From contig CM049313.1 of assembly GCA_026874595.1 (NCBI GenBank), forward strand, positions 28,950,008-29,014,007: a stretch of DNA of 64,000 bases, read 5' to 3'. Numbering within the stretch: position 1 is the first letter of the stretch; every line of letters starts with the position of its first letter. This DNA comes from Sipunculus nudus. Its lineage: Eukaryota > Annelida > Sipuncula > Golfingiida > Sipunculidae. This document shows, one piece after another, positions 40,501-53,609 of the stretch. A model generated the notes under the pieces. It had not been told where the DNA came from. It made no database searches and saw only the letters and a program-made list of their open reading frames with translations. Both the position numbers and the translations under genes were made by a program.

Positions 40501-41400
40501 CGCACCATTTTTGCGTTACCGCCCACTAAAATACGACATTCATATAAATCTTGAAATATGGTGTAGTTTTGAAGAATGAATTGGTCTGTACAACACCCTT
40601 CGACGGCAAAATCATATATAAACTATACATCATTGGAAAGCATATTTAACATTCTATCGATTTAACCCCGTCCGAATAGGTGTAAAACGCACCGTTTTTC
40701 CGCTACTGCCCACTAAAATACGACATTCATATAAATCTTGAAATTTGGTGTAGTTTTGAATAATGAACTGGTCTGTACAACACCTTTCGACGGCATAATC
40801 ATATATAAACTATACATCATTGGAAAGCACATTTAAAATGCTATTGATTTAACCCCGTCCGATCAAGTGTACAACGCTCCGTTTTTCCGCTACCGCCCAG
40901 TAAAATACGACATTAATATAAATCTTGAAAAATGGTGTAGTTTTGAATAATGAACTGGGGCTGTTCAACACCCTTCGATGGCAAAATCAAAAATGAACTA
41001 TACATCATTGGAAAGCATATTTAAAATGCTATCGACTAAACTGCATCCGATCAGGTGTACAAAGCACCGTTTTTGCGCTACCGCCCACTAAAATACGACA
41101 TTCATATAAATCTTGAAATATGGTGTAGTTTTGAATAATGAATTGGTCTGTACAACACCCTTCGACGGCAAAATCATATATAAACTATACATCATTGGAA
41201 AGCACATTTAAAATTCTATCGATTTAACCCCGTCCGAATAGGTGTACAACGCACCGTTTTTCCGCTACTGCCCACTAAAATACGACATTCATATAAATCT
41301 TGAAATTTGGTGTAGTTTTGAATAATGAACTGGTCTGTACAACGCCCTTCGACGGCAAAATCATATATAAACTATACATCATTGGAAAGCACATTTAAAA
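37560..41400. repeat. 3.9-kb block, partner at 58520-62540
   Basis: It matches at +20,957 up to about 40.8 kb and at +21,144 afterwards, because the partner has one more monomer. Markers are GTTTTAAATAATG (38880 and 59837), GTTACCGCTCAC (39391 and 60348), AAAAAACGACATT and GAAGAATGAATTGG (40571 and 61528). It carries dimer, f, e-d-c-a-b-k-g and d-c-a-b-k runs followed by m-i units. Confidence 0.87.
37586..38331. repeat. 373-bp dimer repeated twice (g-h with TTAAATTTCTATCG)
   Basis: Two copies of a g plus h dimer, 37586-37958 and 37959-38331. Each has ACACCTTTCGACGG in the first monomer, TCTGTATAACACC and TTAAATTTCTATCG in the second, and AAAATAGACATT (one base short). The second copy has ATATATCAAC near 38184. 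The same double dimer is found at 51996 and 58543. Confidence 0.88.
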
Positions 41401-42640
41401 TTCTATCGATTAAACCCAGTCCGATCAGGTGTACAACGCACCGTTTTTCCGCTACCGCCCACTAAAATACGACATTCATATAAATCTTGAAAAATTGTGT
41501 AGTTTTGAATAATGAACTGGTCTGTACAACACCTTTCAACGGCAAAATCATATATAAACTATACATCATTGGAAAGCAAATTTAAAATGCTATTGATTTA
41601 ACCCCGTCCGATCAAGTGTACAACGCTCCGTTTTTCCGCTACCGCCCAGTAAAATACGACATTAATATAAATCTTGAAAAATGGTGTAGTTTTGAATAAT
41701 GAACTGGGGCTGTTCAACACCCTTCGATGGCAAAATCAAAAATGAACTATCCATCATTGTAAAGCATATTTAAAATGCTATCGACTAAACTGCATCCGAT
41801 CAGGTGTACAAAGCACCGTTTTTGCGCTACCGCCCACTAAAATACGACATTCATATAAATCTTGAAATATGGTGTAGTTTTGAATAATGAATTGGTCTGT
41901 ACAACACCCTTCGACGGCAAAATCATATATAAACTATACATCATTGGAAAGCACATTTAAAATTCTATCGATTTAACCCCGTCCGAATAGGTGTACAACG
42001 CACCGTTTTTCCGCTACTGCCCACTAAAATACGACATTCATATAAATCTTGAAATTTGGTGTAGTTTTGAATAATGAACTGGTCTGTACAACGCCCTTCG
42101 ACGGCAAAATCATATATAAACTATACATCATTGGAAAGCAAATTTAAAATTCTATCGATTAAACCCCGTCCGATCAGGTGAACAACGCACCGTTTTTGCG
42201 CTACCGCCCACTAAAATACGACATTCATATAAATCTTGAAAAATGGTGTAGTTTAGAATAATGAACTGGTCTGTACAACACCCTTCGACGGCAAAATCAT
42301 ATATAAACTATACATCATTGGAAAGCACATTTAAAATTCTATCGATTAAACCCCGTCCGATCAGGTGAACAACGCACCGTTTTTCTGCTACCGCCCACTA
42401 AAATACGACGTTACTATAAATCTTGAAAAATGGTGTAGTTTTGAATAATAAACTGGTCTGTGTAACACCCTTCGACGGCAAAATCATATATAAACTATAC
42501 ATCATTGGAAAGCACATTTAAAATTCTATCGATTAAACCCCGTCCGATCAAGTGTACAAAGCACTGTTTTCCGCTAACGCCCACTAAAATACGACAATCA
42601 TATAAATCTTGAAAAATGGTGTAGTTTTGAATAATGAACT
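40369..42640. repeat. m-i and b/k-k-g monomer runs
   Basis: Two similar rounds of m, i (ATGGCAAAATCAAAAATG then GACTAAACTGCATCC), k (with GAAATTTGG) and g, beginning near 40.8 and 41.55 kb. They are followed by e, a g-c mixed unit and an f-like unit. The g unit near 41415 has AAACCCAGTCCG, a change shared with 53389. No gene is present. Confidence 0.75.
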
Positions 42641-43250
42641 GGTCTGTACAACGCCCTTCGACGGCAAAATCATATATAAACTATACATCATTGGAAAGCA
42701 AATTTAAAATTCTATCGATTAAACCCCGTCCGATCAGGTGAACAACGCACCGTTTTTGCGCTTCCGCCCACTAAAATACGACATTCATATAAATCTTGAA
42801 AAATGGTGTAGTTTAGAATAATGAACTGGTCTGTACAACACCCTTCGACGGCAAAATCATATATAAACTATACATCATTGGAAAGCACATGTAAAATGAT
42901 ATCGATTAAACCCCGTCCGATCAGGTGTACAACGCACCGTTTTTGCGTTACCGCCCACTTAAATACGACATTCATATAAATCTTGAAAAATGATGTAGTT
43001 TTGAATAATGAACTGGTCTGTACAACACCCTTCGACGGCAAAATCATATATTAACTATACATCATTCGAAAATACAATTAAAATGCTATCGTTTAAACCC
43101 CGTCCGATCAGGTGAACAACGCACCGTTTTTCCGCTACCGCCCACTAAAATACGACGTTACTATAAATCTTGAAAAATGGTGTAGTTTTGAATAATGAAC
43201 TGGTCTGTACAACACCCTTCGACGGCAAAATCATATATAAACTATACATC

Positions 43251-45122
43251 TTTGGAAAGCACATTTAAAATGCTATTGATTTAACCTCGTCCGATCAAAT
43301 GTACAACGCTCAGTTTTTCCGCTACCGCCCAGTAAAATACGACATTAATATAAATCTTGAAAAATGAAGGTAGTTTTGAATAATGAACTGGTCTGTACAA
43401 CACCCTTCGACGGCAAAATCATATATTAACTATCCATCATTCGAAAATACAATTAAAATGCTATCGTTTAAACCCCGTCCGATCAGGTGAACAACGCACC
43501 GTTTTTCCGCTACCGCCCACTAAAATACGACGTTACTATAAATCTTGAAAAATGGTGTAGTTTTGAATAATGAACTGGTCTGTACAACACCCTTCGATGG
43601 CAAAATCATATATAAACTATACATCATTGGAAAGCACATTTAAAATGCTATTGATTTAACCTCGTCCGATCAAATGTACAACGCTCCGTTTTTCCGCTAC
43701 CGCCCAGTAAAATACGACATTAATATAAATCTTGAAAAATGAAGGTAGTTTTGAATAATGAACTGGGGCTGTACAACACCCTTCGACGGCAAAATCATAT
43801 ATAAACTATACATCATTGGAAAGCACATGTAAAATGCTATCGATTAAAGCCCGTCCGATCAGGAGTACAACGCACCGTTTTTGCGTTACCGCCCACTAAA
43901 ATACGACATTCATATAAATCTTGAAATATGGTGTAGTTTTGAATAATGAATTGGTCTGTACAACACCCTTCGACGGCAAAATCATATATAAACTATACAT
44001 CATTGGAAAGCACATTTAAAATTCTATCGATTTAACCCCGTCCGAATAGGTGTACAACGCACCGTTTTTCCGCTTCTGCCCACTAAAATATGACATTCAT
44101 ATAAATCTTGAAAATTGGTGTAGTTTTGAATAATGAACTGGTCTGTCCAACGCCCTTCGACGGCAAAATCATATATAAACTATACATCATTGGAAAGCAC
44201 ATTTAAAATTCTATCGATTAAACCCCGTCCGATCAGGTGTACAACGCACCGTTTTTCCGCTACCGCCCACTAAAATACGACATTCATATAAATCTTGAAA
44301 AATGGTGTAGTTTTGAATAATGAACTGGTCTGTATAACACCCTTCGACGGCAAAATCATATATAAACTATACATCATTGGAAAGCACATTTAAAATTCTA
44401 TCGATTAAACCCCGTCCGAATAGGTGTACAACGCACCGTTTTTCCGCTACCGCCCACTAAAATAGACATTAATATAAATCTTGAAAAATGGTGTAGTTTT
44501 GAATAATGAACTGGTCTGTACAACGCCCTTCGACGGCAAAATCATATATAAACTATACATCATTGGAAAGCAAATTTAAAATTCTATAGATTAAACCCCG
44601 TCCGATCAGGTGAACAACGCACCGTTTTTGCGCTACCGCCCACTAAAATACGACATTCATATAAATCTTGAAAAATGGTGTAGTTTAGAATAATGAACTG
44701 GTCTGTACAACACCCTTCGACGGCAAAATCATATATAAACTATACATCATTGGAAAGCACATGTAAAACGATATCGATTAAACCCCGTCCGATCAGGTGT
44801 ACAACGCACCGTTTTTGCGTTACCGCCCACTAAAATACGACATTCATATAAATCTTGAAAAATGATGTAGTTTTGAATAATGAACTGGTCTGTACAACAC
44901 CCTTCGACGGCAAAATCATATATTAACTATACATCATTCGAAAATACAATTAAATGCTATCGTTTAAACCCCGTCCGATCAGGTGAACAACGCACCGTTT
45001 TTTCCGCTACCGCCCACTAAAATACGACGTTACTATAAATCTTGAAAAATGGTGTAGTTTTGAATAATGAACTGGTCTGTACAACACCCTTCGACGGCAA
45101 AATCATATATAAACTATACATC
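43251..45122. repeat. 1872-bp ten-monomer tandem duplication, copy 1
   Basis: Monomers in the order a (CATCTTTGG, GCTCAG), c (TATCCATC), a, b, k (GCTTCTGCCC), g (TCTGTCCAACGCC), h, e (TCTATAGATT), d (AAAACGATATCG), c. TTTGGAAAGC at 43251 recurs at 45123, and TCTGTCCAAC at 44142 recurs at 46014. Every rare marker I checked is shared at exactly +1872, so this is probably one of the most recent large events. Confidence 0.92.
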
Positions 45123-46990
45123 TTTGGAAAGCACATTTAAAATGCTATTGATTTAACCTCGTCCGATCAAATGTACAACGCTCAGTTTTTCCGCTACCGC
45201 CCAGTAAAATACGACATTAATATAAATCTTGAAAAATGAAGGTAGTTTTGAATAATGAACTGGTCTGTACAACACCCTTCGACGGCAAAATCATATATTA
45301 ACTATCCATCATTCGAAAATACAATTAAAATGCTATCGTTTAAACCCCGTCCGATCAGGTGAACAACGCACCGTTTTTCCGCTACCGCCCACTAAAATAC
45401 GACGTTACTATAAATCTTGAAAAATGGTGTAGTTTTGAATAATGAACTGGTCTGTACAACACCCTTCGATGGCAAAATCATATATAAACTATACATCATT
45501 GGAAAGCACATTTAAAATGCTATTGATTTAACCTCGTCCGATCAAATGTACAACGCTCCGTTTTTCCGCTACCGCCCAGTAAAATACGACATTAATATAA
45601 ATCTTGAAAAATGAAGGTAGTTTTGAATAATGAACTGGGGCTGTACAACACCCTTCGACGGCAAAATCATATATAAACTATACATCATTGGAAAGCACAT
45701 GTAAAATGCTATCGATTAAAGCCCGTCCGATCAGGAGTACAACGCACCGTTTTTGCGTTACCGCCCACTAAAATACGACATTCATATAAATCTTGAAATA
45801 TGGTGTAGTTTTGAATAATGAATTGGTCTGTACAACACCCTTCGACGGCAAAATCATATATAAACTATACATCATTGGAAAGCACATTTAAAATTCTATC
45901 GATTTAACCCCGTCCGAATAGGTGTACAACGCACCGTTTTTCCGCTTCTGCCCACTAAAATATGACATTCATATAAATCTTGAAAATTGGTGTAGTTTTG
46001 AATAATGAACTGGTCTGTCCAACGCCCTTCGACGGCAAAATCATATATAAACTATACATCATTGGAAAGCACATTTAAAATTCTATCGATTAAACCCCGT
46101 CCGATCAGGTGTACAACGCACCGTTTTTCCGCTACCGCCCACTAAAATACGACATTCATATAAATCTTGAAAAATGGTGTAGTTTTGAATAATGAACTGG
46201 TCTGTATAACACCCTTCGACGGCAAAATCATATATAAACTATACATCATTGGAAAGCACATTTAAAATTCTATCGATTAAACCCCGTCCGAATAGGTGTA
46301 CAACGCACCGTTTTTCCGCTACCGCCCACTAAAATAGACATTAATATAAATCTTGAAAAATGGTGTAGTTTTGAATAATGAACTGGTCTGTACAACGCCC
46401 TTCGACGGCAAAATCATATATAAACTATACATCATTGGAAAGCAAATTTAAAATTCTATAGATTAAACCCCGTCCGATCAGGTGAACAACGCACCGTTTT
46501 TGCGCTACCGCCCACTAAAATACGACATTCATATAAATCTTGAAAAATGGTGTAGTTTAGAATAATGAACTGGTCTGTACAACACCCTTCGACGGCAAAA
46601 TCATATATAAACTATACATCATTGGAAAGCACATGTAAAACGATATCGATTAAACCCCGTCCGATCAGGTGTACAACGCACCGTTTTTGCGTTACCGCCC
46701 ACTAAAATACGACATTCATATAAATCTTGAAAAATGATGTAGTTTTGAATAATGAACTGGTCTGTACAACACCCTTCGACGGCAAAATCATATATTAACT
46801 ATACATCATTCGAAAATACAATTAAATGCTATCGTTTAAACCCCGTCCGATCAGGTGAACAACGCACCGTTTTTTCCGCTACCGCCCACTAAAATACGAC
46901 GTTACTATAAATCTTGAAAAATGGTGTAGTTTTGAATAATGAACTGGTCTGTACAACACCCTTCGACGGCAAAATCATATATAAACTATA
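45123..46990. repeat. 1872-bp ten-monomer tandem duplication, copy 2
   Basis: It has the same ten monomers and markers as copy 1. The end continues into a CCTCATCC unit that belongs to the 14.41-kb-offset block, so copy 2 overlaps the start of that block. I saw no differences between the copies at the markers checked. Confidence 0.92.
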
Positions 46991-49900
46991 CATCATTGGA
47001 AAGCACATTTAAAATGCTATTGATTTAACCTCATCCGATCAAATGTACAACGCTCCGTTTTTCCGCTACCGCCCAGTAAAATACGACATTAATATAAATC
47101 TTGAAAAATGAAGGTAGTTTTGAATAATGAACTGGTCTGTACAACACCCTTCGACGGCAAAATCATATATTAACTATACATCATTCGAGAATACAATTAA
47201 AATGCTATCGTTTAAACCCCGTCCGATCAGGTGAACAACGCACCGTTTTTCCGCTACCGCCCACTAATATACGACGTTACTATAAATCTTGAAAAATGGT
47301 GTAGTTTTGAATAATGAACTGGTCTGTACAACACCCTTCGACGGCAAAATCATATATAAACTATACATCATTGGAAAGCACATTTAAAATGCTATTGATT
47401 TAACCTCGTCCGATCAAATGTACAACGCTCCGTTTTTCCGCTACCGCCCAGTAAAATACGACATTAATATAAATCTTGAAAAATGAAGGTAGTTTTGAAT
47501 AATGAACTGGGGCTGTACAACACCCTTCGACGGCAAAATCATATATAAACTATACATCATTGGAAAGCACATGTAAAATGCTATCGATTAAAGCCCGTCC
47601 GATCAAGTGTACAACGCTCCGTTTTTCCGCTACCGCCCACTAAAATACGACATTCATATAAATCTTGAAAATTGGTGTAGTTTTGAATAATGAACTGGTC
47701 TGTACAACGCCCTTCGACGGCAAAATCATATATAAACTATACATCATTGGAAAGCACATTTAAAATTCTATCGATTAAACCCCGTCCGATCAGGTGTACA
47801 ACGCACCGTTTTTCCGCTACCGCCCACTAAAATACGACGTTAATATAAATCTTGAAAAATGGTGTAGTTTTGAATAATGAACTGGTCTGTACAACACCTT
47901 TCGACGGCAAAATCATATATAAACTATACATCATTGGAAAGCACATTTAAAATGCTATTGATTTAACCCCGTCCGATCAAGTGTACAACGCTCCGTTTTT
48001 CCGCTACCGCCCAGTAAAATACGACATTAATATAAATCTTGAAAAATGGTGTAGTTTTGAATAATGAACTGGGGCTGTTCAACACCCTTCGATGGCAAAA
48101 TCAAAAATGAACTATACATCATTGGAAAGCATATTTAAAATGCTATCGACTAAACTGCATCCGATCAGGTGTATAAAGCACCGTTTTTGTGCTACCGCCC
48201 ACTAAAATACGACATTCATATAAATCTTGAAAAATGGTGTAGTTTAGAATAATGAACTGGTCTGTACAACACACTTCGACGGCAAAATCATATATAAACT
48301 ATACATCATTGGAAAGCACATGTAAAATGATATCGATTAAACCCCGTCCGATCAGGTGTACAACGCATCGTTTTTGCGTTAACGCCCACTAAAATACGAC
48401 ATTCATATAAATCTTGAAAAATGGTGCAGTTTTTAATAATGAACAGGTCTGTACAACACACTTCGACGGCAAAATCATATATAAACTATACATCATTGGA
48501 AAGCACATGTAAAATGCTATCGATTAAAGCCCGTCCGATCAGGTGTACAAAGCACCGTTTTTGCGTTACCGCCCACTAAAATACGACATTCATATAAATC
48601 TTGAAAAATGGTGTAGTTTTGAATAATGAATTGGTCTGTACAACGCCCTTCGACGGCAAAATCATATATAAACTATACATCATTGGAAAGCACATTTAAA
48701 ATTCTATCGATTAAACCCCGTCGGAATAGGTCACAACGCACCGTTTTTCCGCTACCGCCCAGTAAAATACGACATTAATATAAATCTTGAAAAATGGTGT
48801 AGTTTTGAATAATGAACTGGTCTGTACAACACCCTTCGACGGCAAAATCATATATAAACTATAAATCATTGGAAAGCACATTTAAAATGCTATTGATTTA
48901 ACCTTGTCCGATCAAATGTACAACGCTCCGTTTTTCCGCTACCGCCCAGTAAAATACGACATTAATATAAATCTTGAAAAATGAAGGTAGTTTTGAATAA
49001 TGAACTGGGGCTGTACAACACCCTTCGACGGCAAAATCATATATAAACTATACATCATTGGAAAGCACATGTAAAATGCTATCGATTAAAGCCCGTCCGA
49101 TCAGGAGTACAACGCACCGTTTTTGCGTTACCGCCCACTAAAATACGACATTCATATAAATCTTGAAATATGGTGTAGTTTTGAATAATGAATTGGTCTG
49201 TACAACACCCTTCGACGGCAAAATCATATATAAACTATACATCATTGGAAAGCATATTTAACATTCTATCGATTTAACCCCGTCCGAATAGGTGTAAAAC
49301 GCACCGTTTTTCCGCTACTGCCCACTAAAATACGACATTCATATAAATCTTGAAATTTGGTGTAGTTTTGAATAATGAACTGGTCTGTACAACACCTTTC
49401 GATGGCAAAATCAAAAATGAACTATACATCATTGGAAAGCATATTTAAAATGCTATCGACTAAACTGCATCCGATCAGGTGTACAAAGCACCGTTTTTGC
49501 GCTACCGCCCACTAAAATACGACATTCATATAAATCTTGAAATATGGTGTAGTTTTGAATAATGAATTGGTCTGTACAACACCCTTCGACGGCAAAATCA
49601 TATATAAACTTTACATCATTGGAAAGCACATTTAAAATTCTATCGATTTAACCCCGTCCGAATAGGTGTACAACGCACCGTTTTTCCGCTACTGCCCACT
49701 AAAATACGACATTCATATAAATCTTGAAATATGGTGTAGTTTTGAATAATGAATTGGTCTGTACAACACCCTTCGACGGCAAAATCATATATAAACTTTA
49801 CATCATTGGAAAGCACATTTAAAATTCTATCGATTTAACCCCGTCCGAATAGGTGTACAACGCACCGTTTTTCCGCTACTGCCCACTAAAATACGACATT

Positions 49901-50250
49901 CATATAAATCTTGAAATTTGGTGTAGTTTTGAATAATGAACTGGTCTGTACAACGCCCTTCGACGGCAAAATCATATATAAACTATACATCATTGGAAAG
50001 CACATTTAAAATTCTATCGATTAAACCCCGTCCGATCAGGTGTACAACGCACCGTTTTTCCGCTACCGCCCACTAAAATACGACATTCATATAAATCTTG
50101 AAAAATTGTGTAGTTTTGAATAATGAACTGGTCTGTACAACACCTTTCGACGGCAAAATCATATATAAACTATACATCATTGGAAAGCACATTTAAAATG
50201 CTATTGATTTAACCCCGTCCGATCAAGTGTACAACGCTCCGTTTTTCCGC
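46991..50250. repeat. CCTCATCC-c-a-b-m-i and k-i-k monomer runs
   Basis: This is the middle of the right 7-kb copy. It holds a CCTCATCC unit, a CGAGAATAC c unit, a, a b-m hybrid (AAAGCCCG with CAAGTGTACAACGCTCCG), g, m, i, two CACACTTCG units, one with GAACAGGTCTG, then a-b-k and i units. No gene is present. Confidence 0.75.
49565..49938. repeat. Single-monomer tandem duplication with AACTTTACATC
   Basis: Two adjacent 187-bp k units (49565-49751 and 49752-49938) both carry AACTTTACATC (49607 and 49794), a change I saw nowhere else. The paired left copy near 36.85 kb has only one such unit, without the change. They look identical by eye apart from GAAATATGG and GAAATTTGG at the end. Confidence 0.9.
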
Positions 50251-51790
50251 TGCCGCCCAGTAAAATACGACATTAATATAAATCTTGAAAAATGGTGAGG
50301 TTTTGAATAATGAACTGGGGCTGTTCAACACCCTTCGATGGCAAAATAAAAAATGAACTATACATCATTGGAAAGCATATTTAAAATGCTATCGACTAAA
50401 CTGCATCCGATCAGGTGTACAAAGCACCGTTTTTCCGCTACCGCCCACTAAAATACGATATTGATATAAATCTTGAAAAATGGTGTAGTTTAGAATAATG
50501 AACTGGTCTGTACAACACCCTTCGACGGCAAAATCATATATAAACTATACATCATTGGAAAGCACATTTAAAATTCTATCGAGTAAACCCCGTCCCATTA
50601 GGTGTACAAAGCACCGTTTTTGCGCTACCGCCCACTAAAATACGACATTTATATAAATCTTGAAAAATGGTGTAGTTTAGAATAATGAACAGGTCTGTAC
50701 AACACACTTCGACGGCAAAATCATATATAAACTATACATCATTGGAAAGCACATGTAAAATGCTATCGATTAAACCCCGTCGGAAGAGGTCACAACAGAC
50801 CGTTTTTCCGCTACCGCCCACTAAAATACGACATTAATATAAATCTTGAAAAATGGTGTAGTTTTGAATAATGAACTGGGGCTGTACAACACCCTTCGAC
50901 GGCAAAATCATATATAAACTATACATCATTGGAAAGCACATTTAAATTCTATCGATAAAACCTCGTCCCATTAGGTGTAGAACGCACCGTTTTTTCCGCT
51001 ACCGCCCACTAAAATACGACATAAATATCAATCTTGAAAAATGGTGTAGTTTTGAATAAAGAACTGGTCTGTACAACACTCTTTAACGGGAAAATCATAT
51101 ATAAACTATTCATCATTCGAAAATACATTTAAAATGCTATCGATTAAACCCCGTCCGAATAGGTGAACAACGCACCGTTTTTCCGCTACCGCCCACTAAA
51201 ATACGACATTAATATGAATCTTGAAAAATGGTGTAGTTTTGAATAAAGAACTGGTCTGTACAACACCCTTCAACTGCAAAATCATATGTAAACTATACAT
51301 CATTCGAAAGCACATTTAAAATTCTATCGATTAAACCCCGTCCGAATAGGTGTACAACTCACCGTTTTTCCGCTACCGCCCACTAAAATACGACATTAAT
51401 ATAAATCTTGAAAAATGGTGTAGTTTTGAATAATGAACTGGTCTGTACAACACCCTTCGTCGGCAAAATCATATATAAACTATACATCATTGGAAAGCAC
51501 ATTTAAAATTCTATCGATTAAACCCCGTCCGATCAGGTGTACAACGCATCGTTTTTGCGTTACCGCCCACTAAAATACGACATTCATATAAATCTTGAAA
51601 AATGGTGTAGTTTAGAATAATGAACTGGTCTGTACAACACTCTTCGACGGCAAAATCATATATAAACTATACATCATTGGAAAGCACATGTAAAATGATA
51701 TCGATTAAACCCCGTCCGATCAGGTGTACAACGCATCGTTTTTGCGTTAACGCCCAATAAAATACGACATTCATATAAATCTTGAAAAAT
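50250..51790. repeat. Divergent block H1
   Basis: A run of eight unusual monomers: ACGATATTGATAT, GAGTAAACCCCG with CCCATTAGG, GAACAGGTCTG with ACAACAGACCG, GATAAAACCTCG with CATAAATATCAATC, ACACTCTTTAACGGG with ATTCATCATTCG, CTTCAACTGC with CATATGTAAAC and ACAACTCACCG, CTTCGTCGGC with CGCATCG, and a d unit with CGCATCG. Private changes are GGAAGAGGTC near 50784 and CGCCCAATAAAA near 51751. It is an eight-monomer gain compared with the left 7-kb copy. Confidence 0.87.
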
Positions 51791-51995
51791 GGTGTAGTTT
51801 TGAATAATGAACTGGTCTGTACAACGCCCTTCGACGGCAAAATCATATATAAACTATACATCATTGGAAAGCACATTTAAAATTCTATCGATTAAACCCC
51901 ATCGGAATAGGTCACAACGCACCGTTTTTCCGCTACCGCCCAGTAAAATACGACATTAATATAAATCTTGAAAAATGGTGTAGTTTTGAATAATG

Positions 51996-52741
51996 AACTG
52001 GTCTGTACAACACCTTTCGACGGCAAAATCATATATAAACTATACATCATTGGAAAGCACATTTAAAATTCTATCGATTAAACCCCGTCCGATCAGGTGT
52101 ACAACGCACCGTTTTTCCGCTACCGCCCACTAAAATACGACATTCATATAAATCTTGAAAAATGGTGTAGTTTTGAATAATGAACTGGTCTGTATAACAC
52201 CCTTCGACGGCAAAATCATATATAAACTATACATCATTGGAAAGCACATTTAAATTTCTATCGATTAAACCCCGTCCGAATAGGTGTACAACGCACCGTT
52301 TTTCCGCTACCGCCCACTAAAATAGACATTAATATAAATCTTGAAAAATGGTGTAGTTTTGAATAATGAACTGGTCTGTACAACACCTTTCGACGGCAAA
52401 ATCATATATAAACTATACATCATTGGAAAGCACATTTAAAATTCTATCGATTAAACCCCGTCCGATCAGGTGTACAACGCACCGTTTTTCCGCTACCGCC
52501 CACTAAAATACGACATTCATATAAATCTTGAAAAATGGTGTAGTTTTGAATAATGAACTGGTCTGTATAACACCCTTCGACGGCAAAATCATATATAAAC
52601 TATACATCATTGGAAAGCACATTTAAATTTCTATCGATTAAACCCCGTCCGAATAGGTGTACAACGCACCGTTTTTCCGCTACCGCCCACTAAAATAGAC
52701 ATTAATATAAATCTTGAAAAATGGTGTAGTTTTGAATAATG
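51996..52741. repeat. 373-bp g-h dimer repeated twice
   Basis: The same double dimer as at 37586, exactly 14,410 bases downstream, with TTAAATTTCTATCG at 52250 and 52623. The ATATATCAAC change seen at 38184 is absent here. Confidence 0.88.
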
Positions 52742-53609
52742 AACTGGTCTGTACAACACCCTTCGACGGCAAAATCATATATAAACTATATATCATTGGA
52801 AAGCACATATAAAATGCTATCGATTTAACCCCGTCCGATCAAGTGTACAAAGCACTGTTTTCCGCTAACGCCCACTAAAATACGACATTCATATAAATCT
52901 TGAAAAATGGTGTAGTTTTGAATAATGAACTGGTCTGTACAACGCCCTTCGACGGCAAAATCATATATAAACTATACATCATTGGAAAGCAAATTTAAAA
53001 TTCTATCGATTAAACCCCGTCCGATCAGGTGAACAACGCACCGTTTTTGCGCTACCGCCCACTAAAATACGACATTCATATAAATCTTGAAAAATGGTGT
53101 AGTTTAGAATAATGAACTGGTCTGTACAACACCCTTCGACGGCAAAATCATATATAAACTATACATCATTGGAAAGCACATTTAAAATTCTATCGATTTA
53201 ACCCCGTCCGAATAGGTGTACAACGCACCGTTTTTCCGCTACTGCCCACTAAAATACGACATTCATATAAATCTTGAAATTTGGTGTAGTTTTGAATAAT
53301 GAACTGGTCTGTACAACGCCCTTCGACGGCAAAATCATATATAAACTATACATCATTGGAAAGCACATTTAAAATTCTATCGATTAAACCCAGTCCGATC
53401 AGGTGTACAACGCACCGTTTTTCCGCTACCGCCCACTAAAATACGACATTCATATAAATCTTGAAAAATTGTGTAGTTTTGAATAATGAACTGGTCTGTA
53501 CAACACCTTTCGACGGCAAAATCATATATAAACTATACATCATTGGAAAGCAAATTTAAAATGCTATTGATTTAACCCCGTCCGATCAAGTGTACAACGC
53601 TCCGTTTTT

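Larger units (their letters stand above)
46381..53150. repeat. 7-kb region, right copy of the 14.41-kb-offset pair
   Basis: Compared with the left copy it gained one monomer near 48.3-48.5 kb, lacks ten monomers near 48.8 kb, gained one near 49.6 kb and gained the eight-monomer H1 block near 50.3-51.8 kb. These changes (+187, -1870, +187, +1496) sum to zero, which is why the offset returns to 14,410 after 51.9 kb. Confidence 0.83.
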
